Origin: Hyphomicrobium album
GTDB taxonomy: Bacteria > Pseudomonadota > Alphaproteobacteria > Rhizobiales > Hyphomicrobiaceae
Direction of reading: 5' to 3'
Assembly (NCBI RefSeq): GCF_009708035.1
Contig: NZ_WMBQ01000002.1
Span: 434,001 to 498,000, forward strand
Length of the DNA stretch: 64,000 bases
The notes below the pieces were generated by a model, which saw nothing but the letters and a program-made list of their open reading frames with translations, was not told the origin of the DNA and ran no database searches. Shown here piece after piece: positions 1-8,373 of this stretch (positions are counted from its first letter, which is position 1; the number at the start of each line of letters is the position of its first letter). Both the position numbers and the translations under genes were made by a program.

Positions 1-86
1 TCCTTGGTCAGCGGCAGCATGCGTTTGCCAAGGCCGCCGCCGAGGACCATCGCCGCCTCGGGGCGCCAGGTTTTGGAAGCGGTCAT
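1..86 (-). CDS. Sugar nucleotidyltransferase, MurU-like (N-terminal fragment, cut by window edge)
   Basis: Only the first 28 codons are in the window. They read MTASKTWRPEAAMVLGGGLG and then KRMLPLTK. The GGGLGKRM stretch is the glycine-rich nucleotide-binding signature of NTP-transferase enzymes, and the spacing to LPLTK fits the family. The ATG lies 15 bases after the stop of the upstream TsaE/kinase fusion, so the two are probably co-transcribed. In AmgK-MurU cell-wall recycling a kinase makes MurNAc-1-phosphate and MurU attaches uridylate. The kinase domain next door makes that the likeliest role, but other sugar nucleotidyltransferases share the signature. Confidence 0.75.
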   Translation of the reverse strand, partial: MTASKTWRPEAAMVLGGGLGKRMLPLTK

Positions 87-101
87 TGCTGCGCTCTCTG
101 C

Positions 102-1631
102 TCAGGCCGTGGGAACGGCGCGCGCGCCAGCGGGAAAGTGCCGCTCGTACCAACGCTTGAGCGGCGCCAGCTTCGGGTGCGCGAGGTCGCGATCGAGGTA
201 GCGCCACAGGCGCGGGATGTGGTGCAGGTACCCTGGCTTGCCGTCGCGCTTGGCGAGGCGGGCGAAGATGCCGACGATCTTGGTGTTGCGCTGCGCGCCG
301 AGCGCGGCATAGGCGAAGGCGAATGCATCCCGATCGAACCCTCCGCGCGCGGCGACGCCGGAACAGTAGTGGTCGAACAATTGCGCTTCAAGCTCGGGCG
401 GTACATCAAGGCGCGCATCCTGCAGAAGTGAGACGAGGTCGTAGGCGGCGGGGCCACGCATGGCATCCTGAAAGTCGATCACGCCGACGCGCGCAATGCC
501 CTGGCGATCCGGCAGCCAGAGAAGATTGGGCGAGTGGTAGTCGCGCAACACCCAGCCGGGCGGCGCTTTTGCCAGCTCGGTGAATACGTCGCTCCACAGA
601 CCGACGAATTCATCGCGCTCTGCCGTCGGCACGGTCGCGCCGCGCACCGCCGGCCAATACCAGTCGACGAGCAGCTCGGTCTCGATCGACATCGCGCCGG
701 CATCGTAGGCCGAAACGCGATGCTCGCCGCCACCGGCCACGGGCAGCGTGTACGGCGCCGGCGCTTCCTGCAGCGCGACCAGCGCCTCGGTGGCGGTGCG
801 CCACAGCGTCGCCTGATCGGTCGCGCCGGTCTCTACCTCGCGCCCGAACACGCGGTCGCCGAGGTCGTCGAGTAGCAGGAAGCCGTTGTCGAGATCCTGT
901 GCATGGATGTGCGGCACCGTGAGGCCGGCGGTGTCGAGCGCCTGCGCGACCGCCACGAAGGGCCGCACGTCTTCCGCAAGGTGTGCCAGGCGGCTGTACG
1001 GCAATCCGTTGCGGATCGCCGGACCGTCGGGCTGGCGCGGCCAGTCCATGAGGATGGCGCCGGGCTGGGCGCGGCGCACGAGACGTCCGTAGCGGCGCAC
1101 GGACGCGTCGCCCTGCAGGTAGCGCAGTTCGCAGCCGTCATCGCCGCCGACGAGGTCGCGCATGGCGACAAACCGGTTAAGACGCGACGCCCAATCGCCG
1201 TGGCCCGTCAGCGTCACCCGCCGGCTTTCTGCACTGCCGTTGTCGTCGATGCGGATGTCGAGCCGGTCGGCGGGCAGCAGTTCGTTCGCATGCTCCGGCC
1301 ACTCGACGATGGCGATCCCGCTCTTGAGCGCTGGGTCGAGGCCCAGCTCCTCCAGCTCCGTCGGAGTGCTGAGCCGATAAAGATCGAAATGCGCCACCGG
1401 CATGCGTGGCGTCGCATAGGTCTGCACCAGCGTGAATGTCGGGCTCGGAATCTCCTCCCGTTCCGCGCCGATGAGCGCATGGATGATGGCGCGGGCGAGC
1501 GTCGTCTTTCCGGCGCCCAGCTCGCCGCTCAGCGCGAAGAGATCGCCGCGGCGCGCGATGAACGCGATCTGCTCTCCCAGCCGCAAGAGCTGGGGCTCGC
1601 TGACATTTTCAATGACGTGGGAAGCCGGCAT
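102..1631 (-). CDS. tsaE: Bifunctional TsaE / aminoglycoside-phosphotransferase-type sugar kinase (AmgK-like)
   Basis: This 509-residue protein joins two domains. The first ~140 residues are TsaE, the ATPase of tRNA N6-threonylcarbamoyladenosine (t6A) synthesis, with Walker A GELGAGKTT near residue 40 and the SPTFTLV and VEWPE segments of the family. From about residue 165 on is an APH-fold kinase, with the catalytic loop VLRDYHSPNLLW and the metal-binding VIDFQDAMRGPAAYDL. Kinases of this type next to a MurU-like gene phosphorylate MurNAc or GlcNAc at the anomeric carbon in peptidoglycan salvage. The ATG lies 11 bases after the stop of the upstream kinase gene. The same fusion is known in other Hyphomicrobiales. 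Both activities are inferred from motifs. Confidence 0.9.
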   Translation of the reverse strand: MPASHVIENVSEPQLLRLGEQIAFIARRGDLFALSGELGAGKTTLARAIIHALIGAEREEIPSPTFTLVQTYATPRMPVAHFDLYRLSTPTELEELGLDPALKSGIAIVEWPEHANELLPADRLDIRIDDNGSAESRRVTLTGHGDWASRLNRFVAMRDLVGGDDGCELRYLQGDASVRRYGRLVRRAQPGAILMDWPRQPDGPAIRNGLPYSRLAHLAEDVRPFVAVAQALDTAGLTVPHIHAQDLDNGFLLLDDLGDRVFGREVETGATDQATLWRTATEALVALQEAPAPYTLPVAGGGEHRVSAYDAGAMSIETELLVDWYWPAVRGATVPTAERDEFVGLWSDVFTELAKAPPGWVLRDYHSPNLLWLPDRQGIARVGVIDFQDAMRGPAAYDLVSLLQDARLDVPPELEAQLFDHYCSGVAARGGFDRDAFAFAYAALGAQRNTKIVGIFARLAKRDGKPGYLHHIPRLWRYLDRDLAHPKLAPLKRWYERHFPAGARAVPTA

Positions 1632-1642
1632 TACATTTCACT

Positions 1643-4171
1643 TCAGCCGCGGGTGCCACTGGCCGTTAGCGAACCCTCGGGGCCTTCTTGGGGCAGCGCC
1701 AGGGGTGCTTTATCAGGCCGCCCGGCGACGGGAAGGCGCACAGTGACGCGCGTGCCGTGCCCCGGCTCGGATTCGAGCGAAACGTTGCCGCCGTGCAGCT
1801 CCACGAGGCTCTTGACGATCGACAGCCCCAAGCCCGCGCCGCGGTGGCTGGAGCCGTGGCTGCGGCTCTCGAAGCGATCGAAGACCTTCCACTGCTCGTC
1901 CTTGGGAATGCCGACGCCCTGGTCTTCGACCGTGAAGGCCATCATCGGGCCATCGCGGCGGCAGGTGATGGTGATGGTATCTCCAGGCTTGGAGAAGCCG
2001 ACAGCGTTGGAAAGCAGATTGAACAGGATCTGCCGCACGCGCGCCTCGTCGGCGATGAAGCTCGTGGCGCCGTCGGCGACGCCGATGTGCAGCGACAGGC
2101 GCGCCCGCTGCGCCGCCTCGCGGACGCCGAGGATGGCGGCGTCGATGACGGCGGGTATGTCGACGCGGCTCTGCTTCAGTTCCATCGTACCGGCGTCGAT
2201 CGTCGCCAGGGTGAGGATGTCGTCGATGATCGCCAGCAGCTCCTTCGACGAGTTGGAGATATCGCCGAGGTACTCCTGCTGCTTTTCGTTGAGCACGCCG
2301 ATGTGGGGGTTGCCGAGCAGGTCGCTGAACCCGATTATGTTGGTCAGCGGCGTGCGCAGCTCGTACGACACGTGGCTGATGAAGGCGTTCTTCATGCGAT
2401 CGGCGGCGACAAGCGCGTCGTTGCGCTCTTCTAGGGCCCGCTCGTAGTCTCGGCTGCGGGTGACGTCGGCAAAGGTCACCAGTGTCGCGCCGTCGAGCAG
2501 CGGCATCGACACGTAGTCGATGATCTTGCCGTCCGAGCGGAGCATCTGGCCGCCGAACTCCTCGCGCACTTCGTTGAATGCCGTCACGGCGCGGCTGAGG
2601 CGCGACCACGTTTGCGGCTCGTCGAACAGCTCGTGCGCCAGGGCGATGAATTCGTCGACATGCGGCTCCTCGGCCAAGGTGCGGGGCGAGATCTGCCAGA
2701 ACTCGGCGAGCGCCAAGTTGAACAGCTTGAGGCGCCCGTCGGTGCCGAACAAGGCGACGCCTTCCTTGAGGCTGTCGAGCGTTTCGCGCTGCACGCCGAT
2801 GAGCGCGGTATGGTCGCGCTCCATCGCCAGCCGTTCGGTATCGTCGACGAAGAGATAGGTGATACCGCCGTCGGAGCGCTTCTCCGGCCGCACCTGCAGG
2901 GTGCGCCCGTCGGGCAGCAGCCAGGTGTCGTCCTCGATCGGATCTTCCCCGTATCCGGCCAGGATGTTCGCCTTCCACTCCGAGTAGTTGACCACCTGCG
3001 GCAGGCGTCCCAGCTCGCGCAGCCGGTCGAGCACGGCACCTTCGGTGGGGCGCGTCTTGAGCCAGGCGTCGTCGAGCTGCCACAGCTTGCGATACGCCTC
3101 GTTGAAGAACACGAGCTGTTGCTGCGCGTTGAAGATGGCGACCGCGGTCGCGACGCGATCGAGCGTGCGATCGTAGGGCACCGCCTGCCGTTCGAGCTCG
3201 CCCTGCGACTTCTCGATGGCCAGCACGTCGACGGCGGCAGCGGCGGTGGCGTCCTCGAACGGGATGACCGTGACGTCGTGCGGACGCCGCTCGCCGCCGA
3301 CGATCAACGGAACGCGGGTCCGATAGCTCTCGCCGCGGGCCAGCACACGGGCCGCGGCCCGGCGTTGCCGCTGCTCCAGGAGCTCGATCTGCCGCTCCTG
3401 CACTTCCGCCCGGCTGCGCGCCTCCACCGCCCGCACGTAGGCGCTGTTCACCCAGGTGAGGCGCCCGTCCTTGGCCCGCAGCCACACGGGGATGGGCAGC
3501 GCGTCGAGCAGGGCGCGGCTGGCGCGCACCTCGCGCGCGAGCCGCTGATGCTGCGCCAGGATGCGGGCGACCTCGTCGCGATGCCCGGCGACATCGCGGA
3601 ACCGCAGCACGGCGCGACCGCCGGCGGTGCGTCCCTCGGCCTCGACGTGACCGCCCGATGCCGTTCGCACGATCAGGTTGAAAGGCTGGCCGCGGGAGAA
3701 CAGCGTATCGATCGCCGGTTTCAGGTTCGCGGCCGATGCGGGCTCGAGCCAGTGGCCGAAGCGCAGGAACTTATCCGGCGTCTCCGGCAGGCCGGGAATA
3801 TCCCTCAGCGTGTGAGTGACGACCCGCAGCGGCTGGTCCTGCTCCCAGAACAGCAGCACCTGCGGCTCGGAGCGGATGATCGAGTCGGCCGCCGCCAGGC
3901 TGCGCTTCAGCCCGGTCGCCTCGGTTACGGCGCGCCGCTCCTCCCGCTTGGCGCGGACCACCGTCAACGCGATCAGCGCCGCGGCGAAGAGGGCGAGGCC
4001 GGCGAGCAGGCCGGCGGCGGCGGCCGGCTGGTCGCCCAAGGCTGGCAGCGGCAGGACGCCCCCCGAGACGATGCCCGCCGCAACGACCAGCACGCAGGCA
4101 AGGCTCGCCGCCGCGAGCGCTATGAGCTCGCGAGGTTTACCGGCCAGTCGTTTGCCAGCGGCAGCGTGCAT
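1643..4171 (-). CDS. divL: DivL-like PAS sensor kinase with Tyr in place of the phospho-accepting His
   Basis: Large membrane kinase of 842 residues from the chosen ATG; an upstream in-frame start at 4243 would add 24 residues without adding a domain. Two hydrophobic segments lie at about residues 15-37 and 47-68, followed by several PAS-like regions, a dimerisation (HisKA) region and a HATPase domain with DQGVGIPKDE and GLGLSIVKSL. The H-box reads HVSYELRTPLTN. The usual phospho-accepting His is a Tyr (codon 2363-2365), the hallmark of Caulobacter DivL, which works in the CckA-CtrA cell-cycle pathway as a signalling partner rather than a normal His kinase. The gene lies between ahcY and tsaE. 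Orthology is inferred from the Tyr, the PAS architecture and the location. Confidence 0.85.
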   Translation of the reverse strand: MHAAAGKRLAGKPRELIALAAASLACVLVVAAGIVSGGVLPLPALGDQPAAAAGLLAGLALFAAALIALTVVRAKREERRAVTEATGLKRSLAAADSIIRSEPQVLLFWEQDQPLRVVTHTLRDIPGLPETPDKFLRFGHWLEPASAANLKPAIDTLFSRGQPFNLIVRTASGGHVEAEGRTAGGRAVLRFRDVAGHRDEVARILAQHQRLAREVRASRALLDALPIPVWLRAKDGRLTWVNSAYVRAVEARSRAEVQERQIELLEQRQRRAAARVLARGESYRTRVPLIVGGERRPHDVTVIPFEDATAAAAVDVLAIEKSQGELERQAVPYDRTLDRVATAVAIFNAQQQLVFFNEAYRKLWQLDDAWLKTRPTEGAVLDRLRELGRLPQVVNYSEWKANILAGYGEDPIEDDTWLLPDGRTLQVRPEKRSDGGITYLFVDDTERLAMERDHTALIGVQRETLDSLKEGVALFGTDGRLKLFNLALAEFWQISPRTLAEEPHVDEFIALAHELFDEPQTWSRLSRAVTAFNEVREEFGGQMLRSDGKIIDYVSMPLLDGATLVTFADVTRSRDYERALEERNDALVAADRMKNAFISHVSYELRTPLTNIIGFSDLLGNPHIGVLNEKQQEYLGDISNSSKELLAIIDDILTLATIDAGTMELKQSRVDIPAVIDAAILGVREAAQRARLSLHIGVADGATSFIADEARVRQILFNLLSNAVGFSKPGDTITITCRRDGPMMAFTVEDQGVGIPKDEQWKVFDRFESRSHGSSHRGAGLGLSIVKSLVELHGGNVSLESEPGHGTRVTVRLPVAGRPDKAPLALPQEGPEGSLTASGTRG

Positions 4172-4447
4172 CGGGGTCCGTCGAAAGCAGGGGGGACCCG
4201 AGTCCAGAGAAGCTACGAGCAACAGACAAAGGCTCGGCGGCATCGCCCCCGGAGGGAGGCGAATCGACTTGAATTATGGGGACCGGATAGGGGTGTGGCC
4301 AGCGTGCGCCTGGGGCCGGGGCACCCCCGGCGGCATTTGCCGGGAGGGTGCTGCCCCCAAGCCGCACGCGAAGTCACCAGGAAGCTGTCATCCCGGATGC
4401 CGCGCCCAAAGCAAGCGGCTATCCGGGACCCAGCATAAAGCGGTCGC
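4172..4447. other. Intergenic region between ahcY and divL
   Basis: The 276 bases hold a REP-like palindrome (listed separately) close to the ahcY stop. The rest is GC-rich, with short inverted repeats around 4310-4360 and no convincing ORF. There is no clear intrinsic terminator with a T-run. Any divL promoter would lie here. Confidence 0.5.
4387..4434. repeat. REP-like palindrome (GTCATCCCGG...CCGGGACCCAG)
   Basis: The left arm GTCATCCCGGATGCCGC and right arm GCGGCTATCCGGGACCCA form an imperfect hairpin. The end sequences GTCATC and GGACCCA recur at 14966-15129 and 52665-52796. This is the widespread intergenic palindrome style of Hyphomicrobiales. It lies just downstream of ahcY and may act as an RNA-end structure. 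Confidence 0.75.
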
Positions 4448-5854
<1,407 letters not shown>

Positions 5855-5955
5855 GAGGTCTCACTCCCTTGCGGATGGGCGCCAATGGCGGCGCGGGGCG
5901 CGGCGAGGGCCGCTTCATGCGCCCTTCTAGCGACCCCCGGGCGCCCTCGCAACAA

Positions 5956-5978
5956 GATATAAACAAGTCCTTATATGT
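5956..5978. promoter_or_regulatory. Candidate operator/promoter palindrome upstream of ahcY
   Basis: An AT-rich dyad (ATATAA at 5957-5962, TTATAT at 5971-5976) sits about 105 bases upstream of the ahcY start in GC-rich surroundings. ArsR-type regulators of the S-adenosylhomocysteine cycle (SahR) bind short AT-rich dyads before ahcY in Proteobacteria, so this could be such a site or simply the promoter. The IS1595-family element begins about 20 bases further upstream, so upstream promoter elements may have been displaced. Confidence 0.35.
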
Positions 5979-5989
5979 TAGCCAGGGCT

Positions 5990-5997
5990 GCGGCAAC
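5990..5997. repeat. Left target-site duplication (GCGGCAAC)
   Basis: The 8-base sequence GCGGCAAC directly before the left terminal repeat is repeated exactly at 8182-8189, directly after the right terminal repeat. Eight bases is the usual duplication length for the IS1595 family. Confidence 0.95.
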
Positions 5998-6022
5998 GGC
6001 AATTATATACGAGCTTGACCCA
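5998..6022 (+). repeat. Left terminal inverted repeat of the IS1595-family element
   Basis: Begins GGCAATTATATACG and ends TGACCCA; it matches the reverse complement of 8157-8181 at 21 of 25 positions. Flanked by the 8-bp target duplication. Confidence 0.93.
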
Positions 6023-6070
6023 ATCGGCGAAACCGGCTAGTGTTCAGTGAGATAGCCGAGGGATCGCCCG

Positions 6071-7012
6071 ATGACCGTCCGCCAGATCAACAGCCTCTAC
6101 GACTTCTTCGAGGTGTTCCCCGACGAGCAGGCCGCCATCGACCATCTCCGGGGCATCCGCTGGAAGAACGGCGCCTTCTGCCCGTACTGCGGCTCCACCC
6201 GGGTGATGCACTTCTCGGACAAGAAGACCCACAAGTGCCACGACTGCCGCCAGCGGTTTTCCATCAAGGTCGGTACCATTTTCGAGGATACGAAATTGCC
6301 GCTGCGCAAGTGGTTCGCCGCCGTCTGGCTGATCACGTCGCACAAGAAGGGCATCGCCTCGACGCAGCTCGCCAAGGACCTCAAGATCACGCAGAAGTCG
6401 GCTTGGTTCGTCCTGCACCGCCTTCGCCACGCCGCTCGCACCCGGTCATTCAACCGCCCTTTAGAGGGTGAGGTCGAAGTCGACGAAAGCTACTTCGGTC
6501 CGAAAGAGAAGAACCGCACCAAGGCGAAGCGCGCCGCCGGTCAGGCGCCCAAGCCCATCGTGTTCGGCTTGCTGGAGCGCGGGGGCGAACTGCGCGCCAA
6601 GACCATCAAGGACCTCCAAGGCTGGCGCGTGCGCGGCCGGGTTCTCGACAACGTTAAGGACGGCGCCAACATCATGTCGGACGAGCACGCCAGCTATCAG
6701 CGGCTCAAGCCAACTTACAGCGTGCACAGCGTCAACCACTCGGCTGGTGAGTATGTGCGCGACTACTTCTGCCACACCAACGGCATCGAAGGCGCCTGGA
6801 GCCTATTCAAGCGTCAAGTATACGGTATCCATCATCACGTTTCGGCCAAGCACCTTGACGCCTACCTGGGCGAAATGTGCTACCGGTACAATCGCCGCGA
6901 CATGGGCGAAGGTGACCGCGTCAATGACCTCCTGTCGCAAGTCGAAGGACGACTGACGTACAAGGCGCTGACGCATGACAAAGCGGAAATATCAGAAGCC
7001 ACTTCGAATTGA
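6071..7012 (+). CDS. IS1595-family (ISXO2-type) transposase
   Basis: This 313-residue transposase has an N-terminal zinc ribbon (CPYCGS near residue 37, CHDCRQ near 56). A helix-turn-helix-like segment follows (TQLAKDLKITQKSAWFVLHRL). The DDE-type ISXO2 domain starts near residue 135 with EVDESYFG, continues with MSDEHASY, and ends with NGIEGAWSLFKRQ carrying the catalytic Glu. The length is normal and the frame is open, so it looks functional. It lies 48 bases inside the left inverted repeat. Its end overlaps a small downstream ORF by 38 bases. Confidence 0.96.
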   Translation: MTVRQINSLYDFFEVFPDEQAAIDHLRGIRWKNGAFCPYCGSTRVMHFSDKKTHKCHDCRQRFSIKVGTIFEDTKLPLRKWFAAVWLITSHKKGIASTQLAKDLKITQKSAWFVLHRLRHAARTRSFNRPLEGEVEVDESYFGPKEKNRTKAKRAAGQAPKPIVFGLLERGGELRAKTIKDLQGWRVRGRVLDNVKDGANIMSDEHASYQRLKPTYSVHSVNHSAGEYVRDYFCHTNGIEGAWSLFKRQVYGIHHHVSAKHLDAYLGEMCYRYNRRDMGEGDRVNDLLSQVEGRLTYKALTHDKAEISEATSN

Positions 7013-7136
7013 GTTGCCATTCGACGAGGCGCTAGGCCGGTTTGCGACCACAGCTCCTTCAGAAGTTCCGGCGAAGCCCACGAGGAAGCGCCCGACCGTA
7101 GGTGACAAACCTACTAAGCCGCGGCAGAAGACCTAG
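6975..7136 (+). CDS. Small basic protein of the IS element (53 residues)
   Basis: The ATG at 6975 lies inside the end of the transposase gene in another frame and opens a 53-codon ORF ending TAG at 7136. The product starts MTKRKYQKPLRIELPFDEAL and has a Lys/Pro-rich tail. Short proteins with an LPFDEALGRF-like core are often found beside transposases, so this is probably a real accessory ORF of the element. Function unknown; translation by coupling with the transposase is plausible but not shown. Confidence 0.55.
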   Translation: MTKRKYQKPLRIELPFDEALGRFATTAPSEVPAKPTRKRPTVGDKPTKPRQKT

Positions 7137-7157
7137 CGCTGCGCTCCCGGTTTCCGG

Positions 7158-8072
7158 CTAACCCTTATCAGGCTTTTTTCCTTCGGGTTCGCCAGACTGG
7201 CTTTGGGACGAAGGAGACTTTGCGTCGCCTTGGTCTGACGGGTCGGGCGCTTTGCTTCTCGCGATGGATTCGACATAACTATCAACCTTGTCGATGATTG
7301 ACTTTTGCAGCTTGGCTTCACCTGTCCGCATCCGGACGTACTCGTCCTTCAGCTTGGACTGTATGTCTAGTCGTACTTCATCAAATTTTCCGGGTTGTGA
7401 ACCCAGTAGGAACAGATCGGTCTCCGCGCCCACCCCCGGAGCCGTCTCAGCTCGACGCTTGGCGATGTAGGTGTTCACAAGCGTCTCCGGCGCCGACACC
7501 ATCCAGGAATGTCTCGACAGCATCAGATGTGACTCGGCGTGGCGCGCTCCAATGCCAATGGCCGCAAAACCGATAGCGTCGTGGCAGGTCGCAACACCCT
7601 CCTCGACCATGAATATACGAGGGCCGGAGTCATCCACTCCCGCTACGATGACGCTTACGTGGGGCACATCGAAGTTGATCAAATCCTCGGCGATACGTTC
7701 CACCAATCCTGAAGGCAGGGTTGACGCTCTCTGCAAGTACGTTTCGCTGGTCAGGCCCAGAGGCTGAAGAACCTTTGCTTCCGCGCGCTTCAGCTTCGCT
7801 GCGTTGCGATGCTTCACGTAGAGGTCAACAACGGTCTGCACAGGCAGCCACGTATCAAGGTCCTTTGTGAGAGCCGCCACCTCACGCCGAACCTCGCTTA
7901 TGATCTCTCCCTGGAACGAGGCGTCGCCACTTTGCATCACTGCGATGGATGACGTTATGGCGATAGTCTTTGACGCGGTCGGCTCAAACTGGATGTCGCC
8001 CGAGGTGAGCATTCGATCAGACGCCATGATGATCATGCCCTCGTTGCAGACGGTCGCGATGCAAACGGTCAC
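7158..8072 (-). CDS. Proteasome/HslV-like Ntn-hydrolase carried by the IS element
   Basis: The reading frame stays open up to 8282, outside the element, but the GTG at 8072 is the best start. GGGGG lies 6 bases upstream, and the product begins (M)TVCIATVCNEGMIIMASDRM. After Met removal Thr becomes residue 1, as in HslV and proteasome beta subunits. Further beta-subunit features are Asp18 and Lys34 (16 apart, like D17/K33 in HslV), a QSGDASFQGE segment like the family's SG..D motif, then VAGVDDSGPRIFMV and AIGIGARHAESHL. The remaining ~70 residues are a charged, Ser/Pro-rich tail. Length is 304 residues, longer than HslV. It is convergent with the transposase. Substrate and partner ATPase are unknown; none is nearby. 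The in-frame ATG at 8141 is an alternative start that would need processing. Confidence 0.75.
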   Translation of the reverse strand: MTVCIATVCNEGMIIMASDRMLTSGDIQFEPTASKTIAITSSIAVMQSGDASFQGEIISEVRREVAALTKDLDTWLPVQTVVDLYVKHRNAAKLKRAEAKVLQPLGLTSETYLQRASTLPSGLVERIAEDLINFDVPHVSVIVAGVDDSGPRIFMVEEGVATCHDAIGFAAIGIGARHAESHLMLSRHSWMVSAPETLVNTYIAKRRAETAPGVGAETDLFLLGSQPGKFDEVRLDIQSKLKDEYVRMRTGEAKLQKSIIDKVDSYVESIARSKAPDPSDQGDAKSPSSQSQSGEPEGKKPDKG

Positions 8073-8156
8073 TGGTGCCCCCGCGGTGTGCTTGATCCTC
8101 TGACGCAGCAAGCTGCCCGGTCTGCGGGCACCGCGTCTCATAGCACAACCTCGTCC

Positions 8157-8181
8157 TGGGTCACTAACGTATATAATTGCC
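8157..8181 (-). repeat. Right terminal inverted repeat of the IS1595-family element
   Basis: Reads GGCAATTATATACG from the outer end on the minus strand and ends TGACCCA; 21 of 25 positions match the left end. Confidence 0.93.
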
Positions 8182-8189
8182 GCGGCAAC
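8182..8189. repeat. Right target-site duplication (GCGGCAAC)
   Basis: Exact copy of 5990-5997, abutting the right inverted repeat. Confidence 0.95.
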
Positions 8190-8373
8190 GGGCCTGCGGC
8201 TGCCAGTCATTCCCCAAGTAAAGTCCAGAAAACCAGCGGCGTCGCAAAACAAACAGCTAAGTAACATTTTGTTAGGCAACAATAATAAATTTTAGCGCTT
8301 TTAAGAACTTTCAATATTCGGCCGACCCATATTGCCGAAAACACAAGAACGATGTTCGCAGGAGAGGCGAAAA
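8190..8373. promoter_or_regulatory. AT-rich leader upstream of the tadG-like gene
   Basis: About 180 bases between the IS element and the tadG-like gene turn markedly AT-rich around 8245-8325 (AACATTTTGTTAGG, then AATAATAAATTTTAG). No ORF is credible here. The stretch probably holds the promoter of the rightward gene; no specific box can be assigned. A good ribosome site (AGGAGAGG) precedes the ATG at 8374. Confidence 0.4.

Larger units (their letters stand above)
5998..8181. mobile_element. Intact IS1595-family insertion element with passenger gene
   Basis: The 2,184-bp element is bounded by 25-bp terminal inverted repeats (5998-6022 and 8157-8181). The outer 14 bases, GGCAATTATATACG, are identical; then four differ; then TGACCCA is identical, giving 21 of 25 matches. 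A perfect 8-bp duplication, GCGGCAAC, flanks it. Inside are an ISXO2-type transposase (6071-7012), a small overlapping ORF (6975-7136), and a convergent passenger gene for a proteasome-like Ntn-hydrolase (7158-8072). Members of the IS1595 superfamily are known to carry passenger genes. Intact ends and duplication suggest a recent insertion. It separates ahcY from the tadG-like and PTS genes. Confidence 0.95.

Noticed and set aside
5855-5989. S-adenosylhomocysteine riboswitch upstream of ahcY
   Set aside because: The leader has GC-rich stems, but I could not match the conserved core of SAH or SAM/SAH riboswitches.
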